6,665 nucleotides of DNA from Rudanella sp. (GTDB lineage Bacteria > Bacteroidota > Bacteroidia > Cytophagales > Spirosomataceae): contig JAJAYX010000856.1 in assembly GCA_026785985.1 (NCBI GenBank), positions 1 through 6,665 of the forward strand, given 5' to 3'. The notes beneath the pieces were generated by a model, which was not told where the DNA came from, made no database searches, and saw only the letters and a program-made list of their open reading frames with translations. Below, piece by piece: positions 1-5,755 of this stretch; within the stretch, counting starts at the first letter, position 1; each line of letters begins with the position of its first letter. Made by a program: the position numbers and the translations under genes.

Positions 1-867
1 ACGGGCCATTTCGGGCAGGTTGTTGGAGGGGTTGGCTCCCAACGAGCCAGTACAGAAACAAACCCCATTGCTCTGATTCGGCACTTTTTCGAGCAAATAA
101 GCAAAATCCCCGGCCCGCGAGGCAATGCGCGGCAAGCCAAAAATTGGAAAGGGCGGGTCATCGGGGTGAATAGCCAGCCGGATACCCAGTTCGTCGGCAA
201 CGGGCGCAATTTCGGCCAGAAAGTCGGTCAGGTTGGCCCGGAGCACCTCGGCGTTAATAGTGGTGTAGGTGGCCAGTTTGGCCCGCATTCCAGCCAGGGT
301 TTGTTTGGCTTCGCCGGGGATACCGAACATAACGATGTCGGCCAGTTGTTCGCATTCGGTGGAGCTGTATTGCCCGAACCTCCGTTCAGCTTCGGCCACC
401 ACAGAAGGGGAATAATCGTCGGCGGCATTCGGGCGTTTCAGTAGATGGATATCAAAAACCGCCAGATCGAACCAGTCGAAATATAAGGCCCTGGCCCCGT
501 CGGGCATGGTGTAGTTCAGGTTCGTGCGCGTCCAGTCGTTCACGGGCATGAAATTGTACGTGACTACCCGCAGGCCGCACCCGGCCAGGTTCCGCAGGCT
601 CTGTTTATAGTCGTCGATGGCCTGCCGGAACGCACCCGACCGGGTTTTGATAGCTTCGGAAACCGTCACGCTTTCCACCACCGTCCAATCTAACCCAGCC
701 GCCCGAATCTCGGCCTGCCGCGCTCGAACAGCGGCCACGGGCCACACCGCCCCGTGTGGAATTTGGTGCAGAGCCGTTACGACTCCCGTTGCGCCCGTTT
801 GCCGCACATCGGCCAGTGTCACCGGGTCGCCCGGTCCGAACCACCGCCAGGTTTGCTGTAGTTGCAT
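1..867 (-). CDS. uxuA: Mannonate dehydratase UxuA (N-terminal 289 residues, cut by window edge)
   Basis: Catalyses dehydration of D-mannonate to 2-keto-3-deoxy-D-gluconate in cytoplasmic hexuronate catabolism. The translation starts at ATG 867-865 and stays open to base 1, giving 289 residues of an enzyme usually near 390. It follows E. coli UxuA almost block by block: an N-terminal QTWRWFGPGDPVTLADVRQ segment (residues 5-23), ATGVVTALH (26-34), YNFMPVNDWTRT (104-115), IHPDDPP (233-239) and CTGSLG (272-277). In structurally studied mannonate dehydratases a His and a Cys from the last two blocks bind the divalent metal, so His234 and Cys272 are the likely ligands here. The remaining ligands would lie beyond the left edge. 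The start overlaps the stop of the upstream SDR gene by one base (TAATG), with no separate promoter or convincing ribosome site, so translation is probably coupled. Identity is secure; only the C-terminus is unseen. Confidence 0.97.
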   Translation of the reverse strand, partial: MQLQQTWRWFGPGDPVTLADVRQTGATGVVTALHQIPHGAVWPVAAVRARQAEIRAAGLDWTVVESVTVSEAIKTRSGAFRQAIDDYKQSLRNLAGCGLRVVTYNFMPVNDWTRTNLNYTMPDGARALYFDWFDLAVFDIHLLKRPNAADDYSPSVVAEAERRFGQYSSTECEQLADIVMFGIPGEAKQTLAGMRAKLATYTTINAEVLRANLTDFLAEIAPVADELGIRLAIHPDDPPFPIFGLPRIASRAGDFAYLLEKVPNQSNGVCFCTGSLGANPSNNLPEMAR

Positions 868-1748
868 TATACGCCGGAGAAAACATTGAAGCCACCATCC
901 ACACACACCACCTCACCCGTCACAAACCGCGACGCACCCGACAGCAGCCAAATCAGGGTGCCGGTTAGTTCGTCGGGGTCGCCGAATCGTTTGTAGGGAG
1001 TGCTTCGGATCACGGCTTCGCCCCGCGTGGTGTACGAACCGTCGGGGTTGGTGAGCAGGTGCCGGTTTTGGTGGGTAATAAAAAAGCCGGGTGCCAGCGC
1101 GTTCATCCTGACCGTGTCGCCGTAGCGGTTGGCCAGTTCGACTGCCATCCAGCGGGTGAAATTATCCACTGCGGCCTTTGCCATTGAATAGCCCAACACC
1201 CGCGTAATGGCCGACTGCGAAGCCATCGACGAGATGTTGACGATGCTCCCCCCCTGCCGGGCAATGGCCGGGCCAAAGGTAAAGGTGGGCATCAGCGTAC
1301 CATACAGGTTCAGATCGAACACTTGTTTGATAGCCTCGATATTCACCGAAAACAAGTCCTGATTGGGCTGAATAACGGCCTCGGCCACGTTGCCCCCGGC
1401 GGCATTAACCAGGTTGTCGATCCGGCCATAGTCGGTCAAAATTTTCTCACAGGCCCGGTTCAGATCTTCCTGACTGAGTACATCAGCAACCACAAAATGG
1501 GCCTCGTATCCCTTCTTGAGCAGGTTAGCGGCTCTTTCTTCGCCTACGTTGGCGTTGCGACCCAGCAAAATAACGGTGCCACCCGCTTGTCCGATGGCCT
1601 CGCAAAAGGCTTCACCCAGCACACCCGTAGCCCCCGTTACCACGGTGACGGTGCCGGTCAGATCAAAGGGATTGGTTTTGGATTTCGGCGCGTCGGCCTG
1701 TTGATATTCAGTTACGGTTTCGCCTTCGGGCGAACTGGTTGTAGTCAT
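867..1748 (-). CDS. uxuB: SDR-family D-mannonate oxidoreductase (fructuronate reductase, B. subtilis UxuB type)
   Basis: A 293-residue classical short-chain dehydrogenase/reductase, predicted to reduce D-fructuronate to D-mannonate with NAD(P)H and supply UxuA. The Rossmann glycine motif TGATGVLG is at 38-45, NAAG at 115-118, the serine region ISSMAS at 172-177 (likely catalytic Ser174), and YSMAK at 187-191 gives Tyr187 and Lys191. The C-terminal block VTGEVVCVDGGFNVFSGV is typical of SDRs found beside uxuA in Bacillota and Bacteroidota; E. coli UxuB belongs to a different long-chain family. The SDR fold is certain, while the substrate rests on the one-base overlap with uxuA and the tail motif. 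A polar extension of about 27 residues precedes the fold. ATG 1748-1746 is kept because I see no later ATG before the glycine motif and the codon for Val12 is GTA. No clear Shine-Dalgarno site is seen. Confidence 0.9.
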   Translation of the reverse strand: MTTTSSPEGETVTEYQQADAPKSKTNPFDLTGTVTVVTGATGVLGEAFCEAIGQAGGTVILLGRNANVGEERAANLLKKGYEAHFVVADVLSQEDLNRACEKILTDYGRIDNLVNAAGGNVAEAVIQPNQDLFSVNIEAIKQVFDLNLYGTLMPTFTFGPAIARQGGSIVNISSMASQSAITRVLGYSMAKAAVDNFTRWMAVELANRYGDTVRMNALAPGFFITHQNRHLLTNPDGSYTTRGEAVIRSTPYKRFGDPDELTGTLIWLLSGASRFVTGEVVCVDGGFNVFSGV

Positions 1749-1785
1749 GCTATTGTCTTGTTTTTGCGTTACCTCATGCCCCTAA

Positions 1786-1793
1786 CAAATCAA
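1786..1793 (-). promoter_or_regulatory. Possible -7 element for the uxuB-uxuA pair
   Basis: On the minus strand the octamer TTGATTTG matches the Bacteroidota -7 consensus TAnnTTTG at five of six fixed positions. It would give a leader of roughly 30 bases before the ATG at 1748. No TTG-type -33 element is visible at the expected 19-20 base spacing, so the call is weak. It is the best candidate in the 147-base gap in front of the operon, and the inverted repeat at 1816-1845 lies just upstream. Confidence 0.25.
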
Positions 1794-1815
1794 CAGGCAG
1801 GGTTGTCTTGCTCAC

Positions 1816-1845
1816 TCATTCCCCATTCATCCTCTGGGGGAATGA
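1816..1845. repeat. 9-bp perfect inverted repeat upstream of uxuB (operator or hairpin)
   Basis: TCATTCCCC (1816-1824) and GGGGAATGA (1837-1845) are exact reverse complements separated by 12 bases. The repeat sits between the DUF1080 gene stop (1896) and the uxuB start (1748). No T-run follows on the minus strand, so it is not a standard intrinsic terminator. Its place just upstream of the weak -7 candidate would suit a dimeric repressor or activator of the uxu genes. It could equally act as an RNA hairpin at the end of the DUF1080 transcript. The repeat is seen directly; the role is inferred. Confidence 0.45.
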
Positions 1846-1895
1846 AGCCCACCGACGAGAAAACGAGCGTGGCCTGATCGTTGGGAACACTAAGG

Positions 1896-2492
1896 CTATA
1901 ACTCTTTCAAAACCAGTTTCCGCCAGCGAACTTTAATACCGCCCCCATCATGAATTTGCAGCGCGATGGAACCGTTGGCGGCCCCAATTTTCTCGTCGTG
2001 CATATCCACCATGCGTTTCCCGTTCAGGAATGTCTGCACATGATCACCTTCTACCCGGATTCGCAGGTCGTTCCATTGTTCGGGTTTCAGGATTGTTTCT
2101 TTTTCGGGGGGAATTTGTTCCAGCCACTCGCGCCCATACGACTCATAAATGCCGCCCGTGTCGTGGTCTTTGGGGGCCACTTCCACCTGCCAGCCGCTGA
2201 TTTTGGTTCCTTCGATACTCGACCGGAAAAACACGCCACTGTTGCCATTGGCTTCCTGTTTGAACTGGAGCGAAAGATCAAAATTTTTGTAGGACTTTTC
2301 GGTCGCGAGATAGCCGTATTTTTTGTCGGGGCCACTTTCGCAAATGAGGTTTCCGTCTTCTACATACCATTTTTCGGTGCCATAAACTTTCCAGCCGCTC
2401 AGGTCTTTGCCGTTGAACAGACGTAATTTTTTGGTGGGAGCCGCAAAGGCAAACAGAAGCAGGCACAGGGCTAATGGGAAGTAACGAGCCAT
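1896..2492 (-). CDS. Secreted DUF1080 (3-keto-disaccharide hydrolase-type) protein
   Basis: A 198-residue exported protein made of a single DUF1080 domain (Pfam PF06439, now named after 3-keto-disaccharide hydrolase activity, concanavalin-like jelly-roll fold). Residues 1-17 form a short signal peptide (Arg3, hydrophobic core LALCLLLFAF, likely cleavage after AFA), so it should act in the periplasm or outside. Family blocks in order are LFNGKDLSGWK (25-35), YVEDGNLIC (43-51), NSGVFFRS (84-91), GWQVEV (100-105), TGGIYE (112-117), a segment with QWNDLRI and FLNGKRMVD, and GSIALQIHDGG (174-184). The length is ordinary for single-domain members. It lies 48 bases after tcdA and 147 bases before uxuB on the same strand, and I see no promoter of its own. 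Many paralogues exist in Bacteroidota with different sugar contexts, so the exact substrate is unknown. The family call is firm, the enzymatic role moderate. Confidence 0.92.
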   Translation of the reverse strand: MARYFPLALCLLLFAFAAPTKKLRLFNGKDLSGWKVYGTEKWYVEDGNLICESGPDKKYGYLATEKSYKNFDLSLQFKQEANGNSGVFFRSSIEGTKISGWQVEVAPKDHDTGGIYESYGREWLEQIPPEKETILKPEQWNDLRIRVEGDHVQTFLNGKRMVDMHDEKIGAANGSIALQIHDGGGIKVRWRKLVLKEL

Positions 2493-2540
2493 TGTTATGA
2501 GGTTGATGTTTGGCTAGTAAAGAGTGAATTTGGGGGCTTT

Positions 2541-3350
2541 CTACCCAATTACGGTTGCCTTGTTTGCCTTTTTACGCGCTTGCTTCTCAAGGTTGATGCG
2601 CTCCGGGCGTTCTTCCATCGGGATAGTTTCACCCAGCAAATCGCGCAGCACCACCGACGCACACGCGCCCCCAAACGCAGCGGGGAGATACGACATGGTG
2701 CCGTAGGCCGAGCGTTTGAAGTTGCTTCCGTCGGTCATCATCAGCGATTCTTTCCGAACCGGCTCCACACTGAACACCGCCTTGATACCTGCTCCCACCG
2801 ATAGCCGCCGGAGCCGCTTACGAACGTATTGAGCCATGCCGCATTCCCAGGTATCGAACAAATCGGTGACCCGCAACAGAGTCGGATCCAGCTTGCCACC
2901 CGCCCCCATCGAACTCACAATGGGCAGTTTACGGACATAAGCAGCTTGCAGCAACATGAGTTTGGGCGTGATGCTGTCGATACAATCCATCACGTAATCA
3001 TACGGGCCAGCATCGAGCAGGTTTTGCACCATTTCGGGGCGGATGAAATCGGATACCACGCGCAGGTCGAGTTCGGGGCTGATGGCCAGCAAACGCTCGG
3101 CCATGAGGTCGGATTTGGGCAGGCCGTGGGTGGTGGAGAGGGCGGGCAATTGGCGGTTTCGGTTGGTAGAGTCCACCACGTCGCCGTCCACAATGGTCAG
3201 GTGGCCAACCCCGGCGCGGGCCATAAATTCGGCGGCAAACGAGCCAACACCTCCCAACCCAACAATAAGCACGCGGGCATTGGTCAGGCGGTCGAGGCCG
3301 GTTTCGCCAATCAGCAACTGTGTGCGCGACAACCAGGAACGGTCTTGCAT
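2541..3350 (-). CDS. tcdA: tRNA threonylcarbamoyladenosine dehydratase TcdA (ThiF/E1-like)
   Basis: ATP-dependent E1-like enzyme that dehydrates t6A37 of tRNA to the cyclic form ct6A in the cytoplasm. From ATG 3350-3348 the protein has 269 residues, matching the usual 265-270 (E. coli TcdA/CsdL). It opens with DRSWLSRTQLLIGETGLDRL, the family N-terminus. The adenylate-binding motif GLGGVGS is at 31-37, the IVDGDVVD strand with Asp55 and Asp57 follows, and the ThiF/E1 signature NRNRQ is at 63-67. DCIDSITPK, GAGGKLDPT, the YVRKRLRR segment and a C-terminal FGGACASVVLRDLLG helix also fit TcdA rather than MoeB or ThiF. A longer reading from TTG 3392 would add 14 residues, but that codon sits at the edge of a perfect -7 promoter box, so ATG 3350 is preferred. 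It lies 48 bases after the VWA gene and probably has its own promoter. Confidence 0.94.
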   Translation of the reverse strand: MQDRSWLSRTQLLIGETGLDRLTNARVLIVGLGGVGSFAAEFMARAGVGHLTIVDGDVVDSTNRNRQLPALSTTHGLPKSDLMAERLLAISPELDLRVVSDFIRPEMVQNLLDAGPYDYVMDCIDSITPKLMLLQAAYVRKLPIVSSMGAGGKLDPTLLRVTDLFDTWECGMAQYVRKRLRRLSVGAGIKAVFSVEPVRKESLMMTDGSNFKRSAYGTMSYLPAAFGGACASVVLRDLLGETIPMEERPERINLEKQARKKANKATVIG

Positions 3351-3381
3351 GATAGTCAGTACGTTACGGAATACAATTTGG

Positions 3382-3389
3382 CAAAGGTA
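3382..3389 (-). promoter_or_regulatory. Promoter -7 element of tcdA
   Basis: The minus strand reads TACCTTTG, an exact match to the Bacteroidota -7 consensus TAnnTTTG, in the 48-base gap between the VWA stop (3399) and the tcdA ATG (3350). Initiation a few bases downstream would give a leader of about 25 bases. The -33 element is poor: only a GGTTATG stretch lies near the expected place, at the end of the VWA gene. The extended 10-mer GTACCTTTGC recurs exactly in front of hisS. Confidence 0.6.
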
Positions 3390-3398
3390 CAACGTGAA

Positions 3399-4535
3399 TC
3401 ATAACCACCGCTCCAGCGTCCGCAGGCTCTCCACGTTATGCACCGGCGCGAACCCGTCCAGAAACGGCATGGCCGCCTGCATCCCCGATACGCTCGGCTC
3501 AAACGACGGGTTTCCGGCCAACGGATTCAGCCAGACCACTTTTTTGGCTTTGGCCTTGATACGGGCCATGCTGTCGACCAGAATATCCACCTCACCCGTG
3601 TCCCAACCGTCGCTCACAATAATCACGAGCGTATGTTTGTCCAGCAGCGACAAATAGTCATCGGCAAAAGTTTGCAGGGAGGCCCCAATGCGGGTACCGC
3701 CCCCCCAGCCGGTGGTCGTGTCGGCGAGTTCGCGCAGAGCCTCAGCAAAGGGCCGGTTCTTCAACGCGGGCGTGATTCGGTGTAATTCGGTACTAAAAAC
3801 AAACGTGTCGATCCGGCGATAGACCGTCTGAAACGCATACATAAACTGAATCAGGAACGTGCTATACAAGTCCATCGACTGGCTCACATCGGCCAGAATA
3901 ACCACGTTGAGGTGGTTTTTTCGGGGTTTCTTAAATGCAATCTCGATCATTTCGCCCCCACGCCGGAGGTTCTTCCGCAGGGTGCGCGGCAAATCGAACT
4001 GCCGGGTCGAGGTGGTTTTCCGATACCGTCGGTTCGCCCGCCGGGCCATCGTCAGCGACAACTCCCGAACGCGCTGCATGACCTCGGCCAGATCGTCGGC
4101 GGCCACCATCGCAAAGTCTTTCTGACTCAGATTTTCGACCACGGAGTACGTTCGCAACTCGGTTTCTTTGTTGGGTTTGTTGCCGTAGAGCCACGATTTA
4201 AGCTGATTAAAATCGGGGCCAGCCTTCGGTTTCTGTTGTTGTTTCTGGTTGGGATCGTCCTTTATTTTGGAGTCAACGGCCTTCTCCAGTTCTTTCCAGT
4301 ACTGAGCAAACAACCGGTCGAATGGATCCATGTCCTGCACCCGTCGGCACAAAATAGTGCGCAAGGCCAGCCGGAAGCTGTCGCGGTCGCCTAATTGAAT
4401 TTGGGCGAGGGCCAGCAGGGCCGTTGCTTCTTCGTCGGGGCCAATGGCCATCCCGTTCTCCCGCAAAAAACGGCAAAACGCAATAATATTATGAGACAGA
4501 GTGGTTCGGCGCGTGATCATGCAGGAGTTGGCCAT
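3399..4535 (-). CDS. CoxE-like von Willebrand factor A domain protein
   Basis: A 378-residue soluble protein of the VWA_CoxE family (Pfam PF05762), with no signal peptide or membrane segment. Residues 13-90 are an alpha-helical region (SHNIIAFCRFLRENGM start) typical of the family N-terminus. A Gln/Lys-rich linker follows near 92-105. A basic stretch (about 170-200, containing DLPRTLRKNLRRGGE) is the hallmark before the VWA domain. The MIDAS metal site is complete: DVSQS (Asp216, Ser218, Ser220), Thr281 in WGGGTRIG and Asp309 in VSDGWD. CoxE was named for CO dehydrogenase maturation, where it works with the MoxR-type AAA+ ATPase CoxD; relatives act as metal-dependent scaffolds for other targets. 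No MoxR gene is in the window, so its client is unknown. It is divergent from the propeller gene and 48 bases ahead of tcdA. Met6 (4520-4518) is an alternative start. Confidence 0.9.
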   Translation of the reverse strand: MANSCMITRRTTLSHNIIAFCRFLRENGMAIGPDEEATALLALAQIQLGDRDSFRLALRTILCRRVQDMDPFDRLFAQYWKELEKAVDSKIKDDPNQKQQQKPKAGPDFNQLKSWLYGNKPNKETELRTYSVVENLSQKDFAMVAADDLAEVMQRVRELSLTMARRANRRYRKTTSTRQFDLPRTLRKNLRRGGEMIEIAFKKPRKNHLNVVILADVSQSMDLYSTFLIQFMYAFQTVYRRIDTFVFSTELHRITPALKNRPFAEALRELADTTTGWGGGTRIGASLQTFADDYLSLLDKHTLVIIVSDGWDTGEVDILVDSMARIKAKAKKVVWLNPLAGNPSFEPSVSGMQAAMPFLDGFAPVHNVESLRTLERWL

Positions 4536-4635
4536 TTATTGGAAAGCCATCAAAGGCTGGTCTATTTGTTAACCACAACCTACGCAAAAAACGGCAACCT
4601 AGAGTAATTAGCTCGCTTTTCTGTGTTTTCAACGT
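4536..4635. other. Divergent intergenic region between the VWA and propeller genes
   Basis: These 100 bases separate two divergently transcribed genes and must hold their promoters unless these lie within the genes. The plus side has a fair promoter candidate (4539-4568). On the minus strand the best I see is AGCCTTTG, about 20 bases before the VWA ATG. It keeps the TTTG of the -7 consensus but loses its TA, with a TTG 17 bases upstream, so it is weak. No terminator is expected here and none is seen. Confidence 0.6.
4539..4568 (+). promoter_or_regulatory. Possible promoter of the Asp-box propeller gene
   Basis: A TTG at 4539-4541 is followed after 19 bases by TCTATTTG at 4561-4568. The second element matches the Bacteroidota -7 consensus TAnnTTTG at five of six fixed positions, and the spacing agrees with the usual -33/-7 distance. 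It would give a leader of about 60 bases before ATG 4636. The match is imperfect and short, so the confidence is modest. Confidence 0.35.
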
Positions 4636-5679
4636 ATGAAAAACCCTGCTCCTGCCTTCATCCTTATTCTTTCCCTGTTTAGTTGGTCGTTATTGGCCCA
4701 ACCCGGAAACCCGGCTATTCTCCGTAGCGAGTGGATTTATGAACAGGCTCCATTCCCGGAATGCCATGCCTCCACGCTAGCCGAAACACCACGAAGACTG
4801 ATTACGGCCTGGTTTGGCGGCACCCACGAACGCAACCCCGATGTGGGTATCTGGCTGAGTAGCCAAACGACAACCGGCTGGTCGACACCCGTGGAAGTGG
4901 CAACGGGTGTGCAAGCTGACGGTAAACGGCTACCCTGCTGGAATCCGGTCTTATTTCAGATACCCAAGGGCGATTTGCTGCTATTCTACAAGGTCGGCCC
5001 CAGCCCATCGACCTGGTGGGGAATGCTGAAACGGTCGACGGATGGCGGCAAAAACTGGTCGGTGGCCGAGCGATTGCCGGACGGCATTGCGGGACCGGTT
5101 AAAAACAAACCCGTACTATTGCCGTCGGGGGTGTTGCTATGTCCCAGCAGTTCGGAAGATAACAACTGGCGGGTGCATTTTGAGCAGACCAGTGACTGGG
5201 GTAAAACATGGCAAAAGTCGATCCCAATCAACGATGGCGTTGCCGATGGGGCCATTCAACCCAGTGTTTTGTTTCACGCTGGCGGGCAGTTGCAGGCCCT
5301 TTGCCGGAGTCAGAAAAGCGGATCTATTTTGGAAACATGGTCAAAAGATGGGGGTAAAACATGGTCGCCCTTAGCCAAAACCACGCTTCCAAACCCGAAC
5401 TCCGGCACCGACGCGGTAACGCTGAAAGACGGTCGGCAGGTGCTGGTATACAACCCCACCGGCCCTGATCCGGGGAAGTTTGGCGGCCCCCGCACCCCTC
5501 TCGACGTGGCTATTTCGGACGATGGCAAAACCTGGAAAACGCTGGCCCGCCTGGAAAGTGAACCGGGTGAATTCTCGTACCCCGCCGTTATCCAAACCGC
5601 CGACGAACTCGTTCATATCACCTACACCTGGAAACGCCAGCGGATCCGGCACGTGGTGATCGACCCGACGAAGCGTTAA
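4636..5679 (+). CDS. Secreted sialidase-superfamily Asp-box beta-propeller protein
   Basis: A 347-residue exported protein of the BNR/Asp-box group (PF13088-like), usually annotated exo-alpha-sialidase family. Residues 1-21 are a signal peptide (hydrophobic core FILILSLFSWSLL, likely cleavage LLA|QP). Four Asp boxes of the S-x-D-x-G-x-T-W type occur at 134-141, 185-192, 236-243 and 293-300 (the last has Ile for the first Ser), marking propeller blades. Conserved blocks are FPECHASTLAETP (40-52), AWFGGTHERNPDVGIW (58-73), PVLF (104-107) and GPVKNKP (153-159). The (F/Y)RIP motif carrying the first triad arginine of true sialidases is absent, so sialic acid may not be the substrate; another glycosidic activity is equally possible. 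Start ATG 4636 gives a good signal peptide; no strong Shine-Dalgarno site is seen. It stands alone between the divergent VWA gene and hisS. Confidence 0.87.
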   Translation: MKNPAPAFILILSLFSWSLLAQPGNPAILRSEWIYEQAPFPECHASTLAETPRRLITAWFGGTHERNPDVGIWLSSQTTTGWSTPVEVATGVQADGKRLPCWNPVLFQIPKGDLLLFYKVGPSPSTWWGMLKRSTDGGKNWSVAERLPDGIAGPVKNKPVLLPSGVLLCPSSSEDNNWRVHFEQTSDWGKTWQKSIPINDGVADGAIQPSVLFHAGGQLQALCRSQKSGSILETWSKDGGKTWSPLAKTTLPNPNSGTDAVTLKDGRQVLVYNPTGPDPGKFGGPRTPLDVAISDDGKTWKTLARLESEPGEFSYPAVIQTADELVHITYTWKRQRIRHVVIDPTKR

Positions 5680-5743
5680 TCGGCTCCTCCAATCAGGGGC
5701 AGCGTAACCACAAACTGCCCATCCGAACGGCTCGAACAAGTCG

Positions 5744-5751
5744 TACCTTTG
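5744..5751 (+). promoter_or_regulatory. Promoter -7 element of hisS, nearly abutting the start codon
   Basis: TACCTTTG is an exact match to the Bacteroidota -7 consensus TAnnTTTG. Only four bases (5752-5755) separate it from the hisS ATG at 5756, so transcription should begin at or next to the start codon and the mRNA would be leaderless or nearly so. No clear TTG -33 element is seen at the expected distance upstream. The gap 5680-5755 otherwise holds only a 6-bp imperfectly placed inverted repeat. Confidence 0.6.
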
Positions 5752-5755
5752 CGGC

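Noticed and set aside
1323..1877. 184-codon open frame on the plus strand
   Set aside because: It lies antisense to the well-supported SDR gene, its protein matches no family I recognise, and open antisense frames are common at this GC content.
1950..2426. 158-codon open frame on the plus strand
   Set aside because: It is the antisense shadow of the DUF1080 gene and shows no domain or start signal.
2463..2492. Possible lipoprotein signal at Cys10 of the DUF1080 protein
   Set aside because: The residues before the cysteine (LAL) do not fit a lipobox, and the cysteine lies inside the hydrophobic core rather than after it.
2829..3404. 191-codon open frame on the plus strand
   Set aside because: It is antisense to tcdA, whose motifs are unmistakable; the composition (rich in Gln, His and Gly) is that of a shadow frame.
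3912..4394. 160-codon open frame on the plus strand with a hydrophobic stretch
   Set aside because: It is antisense to the VWA gene. The hydrophobic run is the complement of the Lys/Gln-rich linker codons.
4545..4558. AGCC-N6-GGCT hairpin just ahead of the VWA start
   Set aside because: A 4-bp stem is expected by chance and does not extend.
5195..5360. Repeated GGGTAAAACATGG inside the propeller gene
   Set aside because: The repeat encodes the conserved G-K-T-W of two Asp boxes, so protein repetition explains it and not a mobile or regulatory repeat.
5697..5720. GGGCAG/CTGCCC inverted repeat as a terminator of the propeller gene
   Set aside because: The stem is only 6 bp with a 12-base loop, and no T-run follows.
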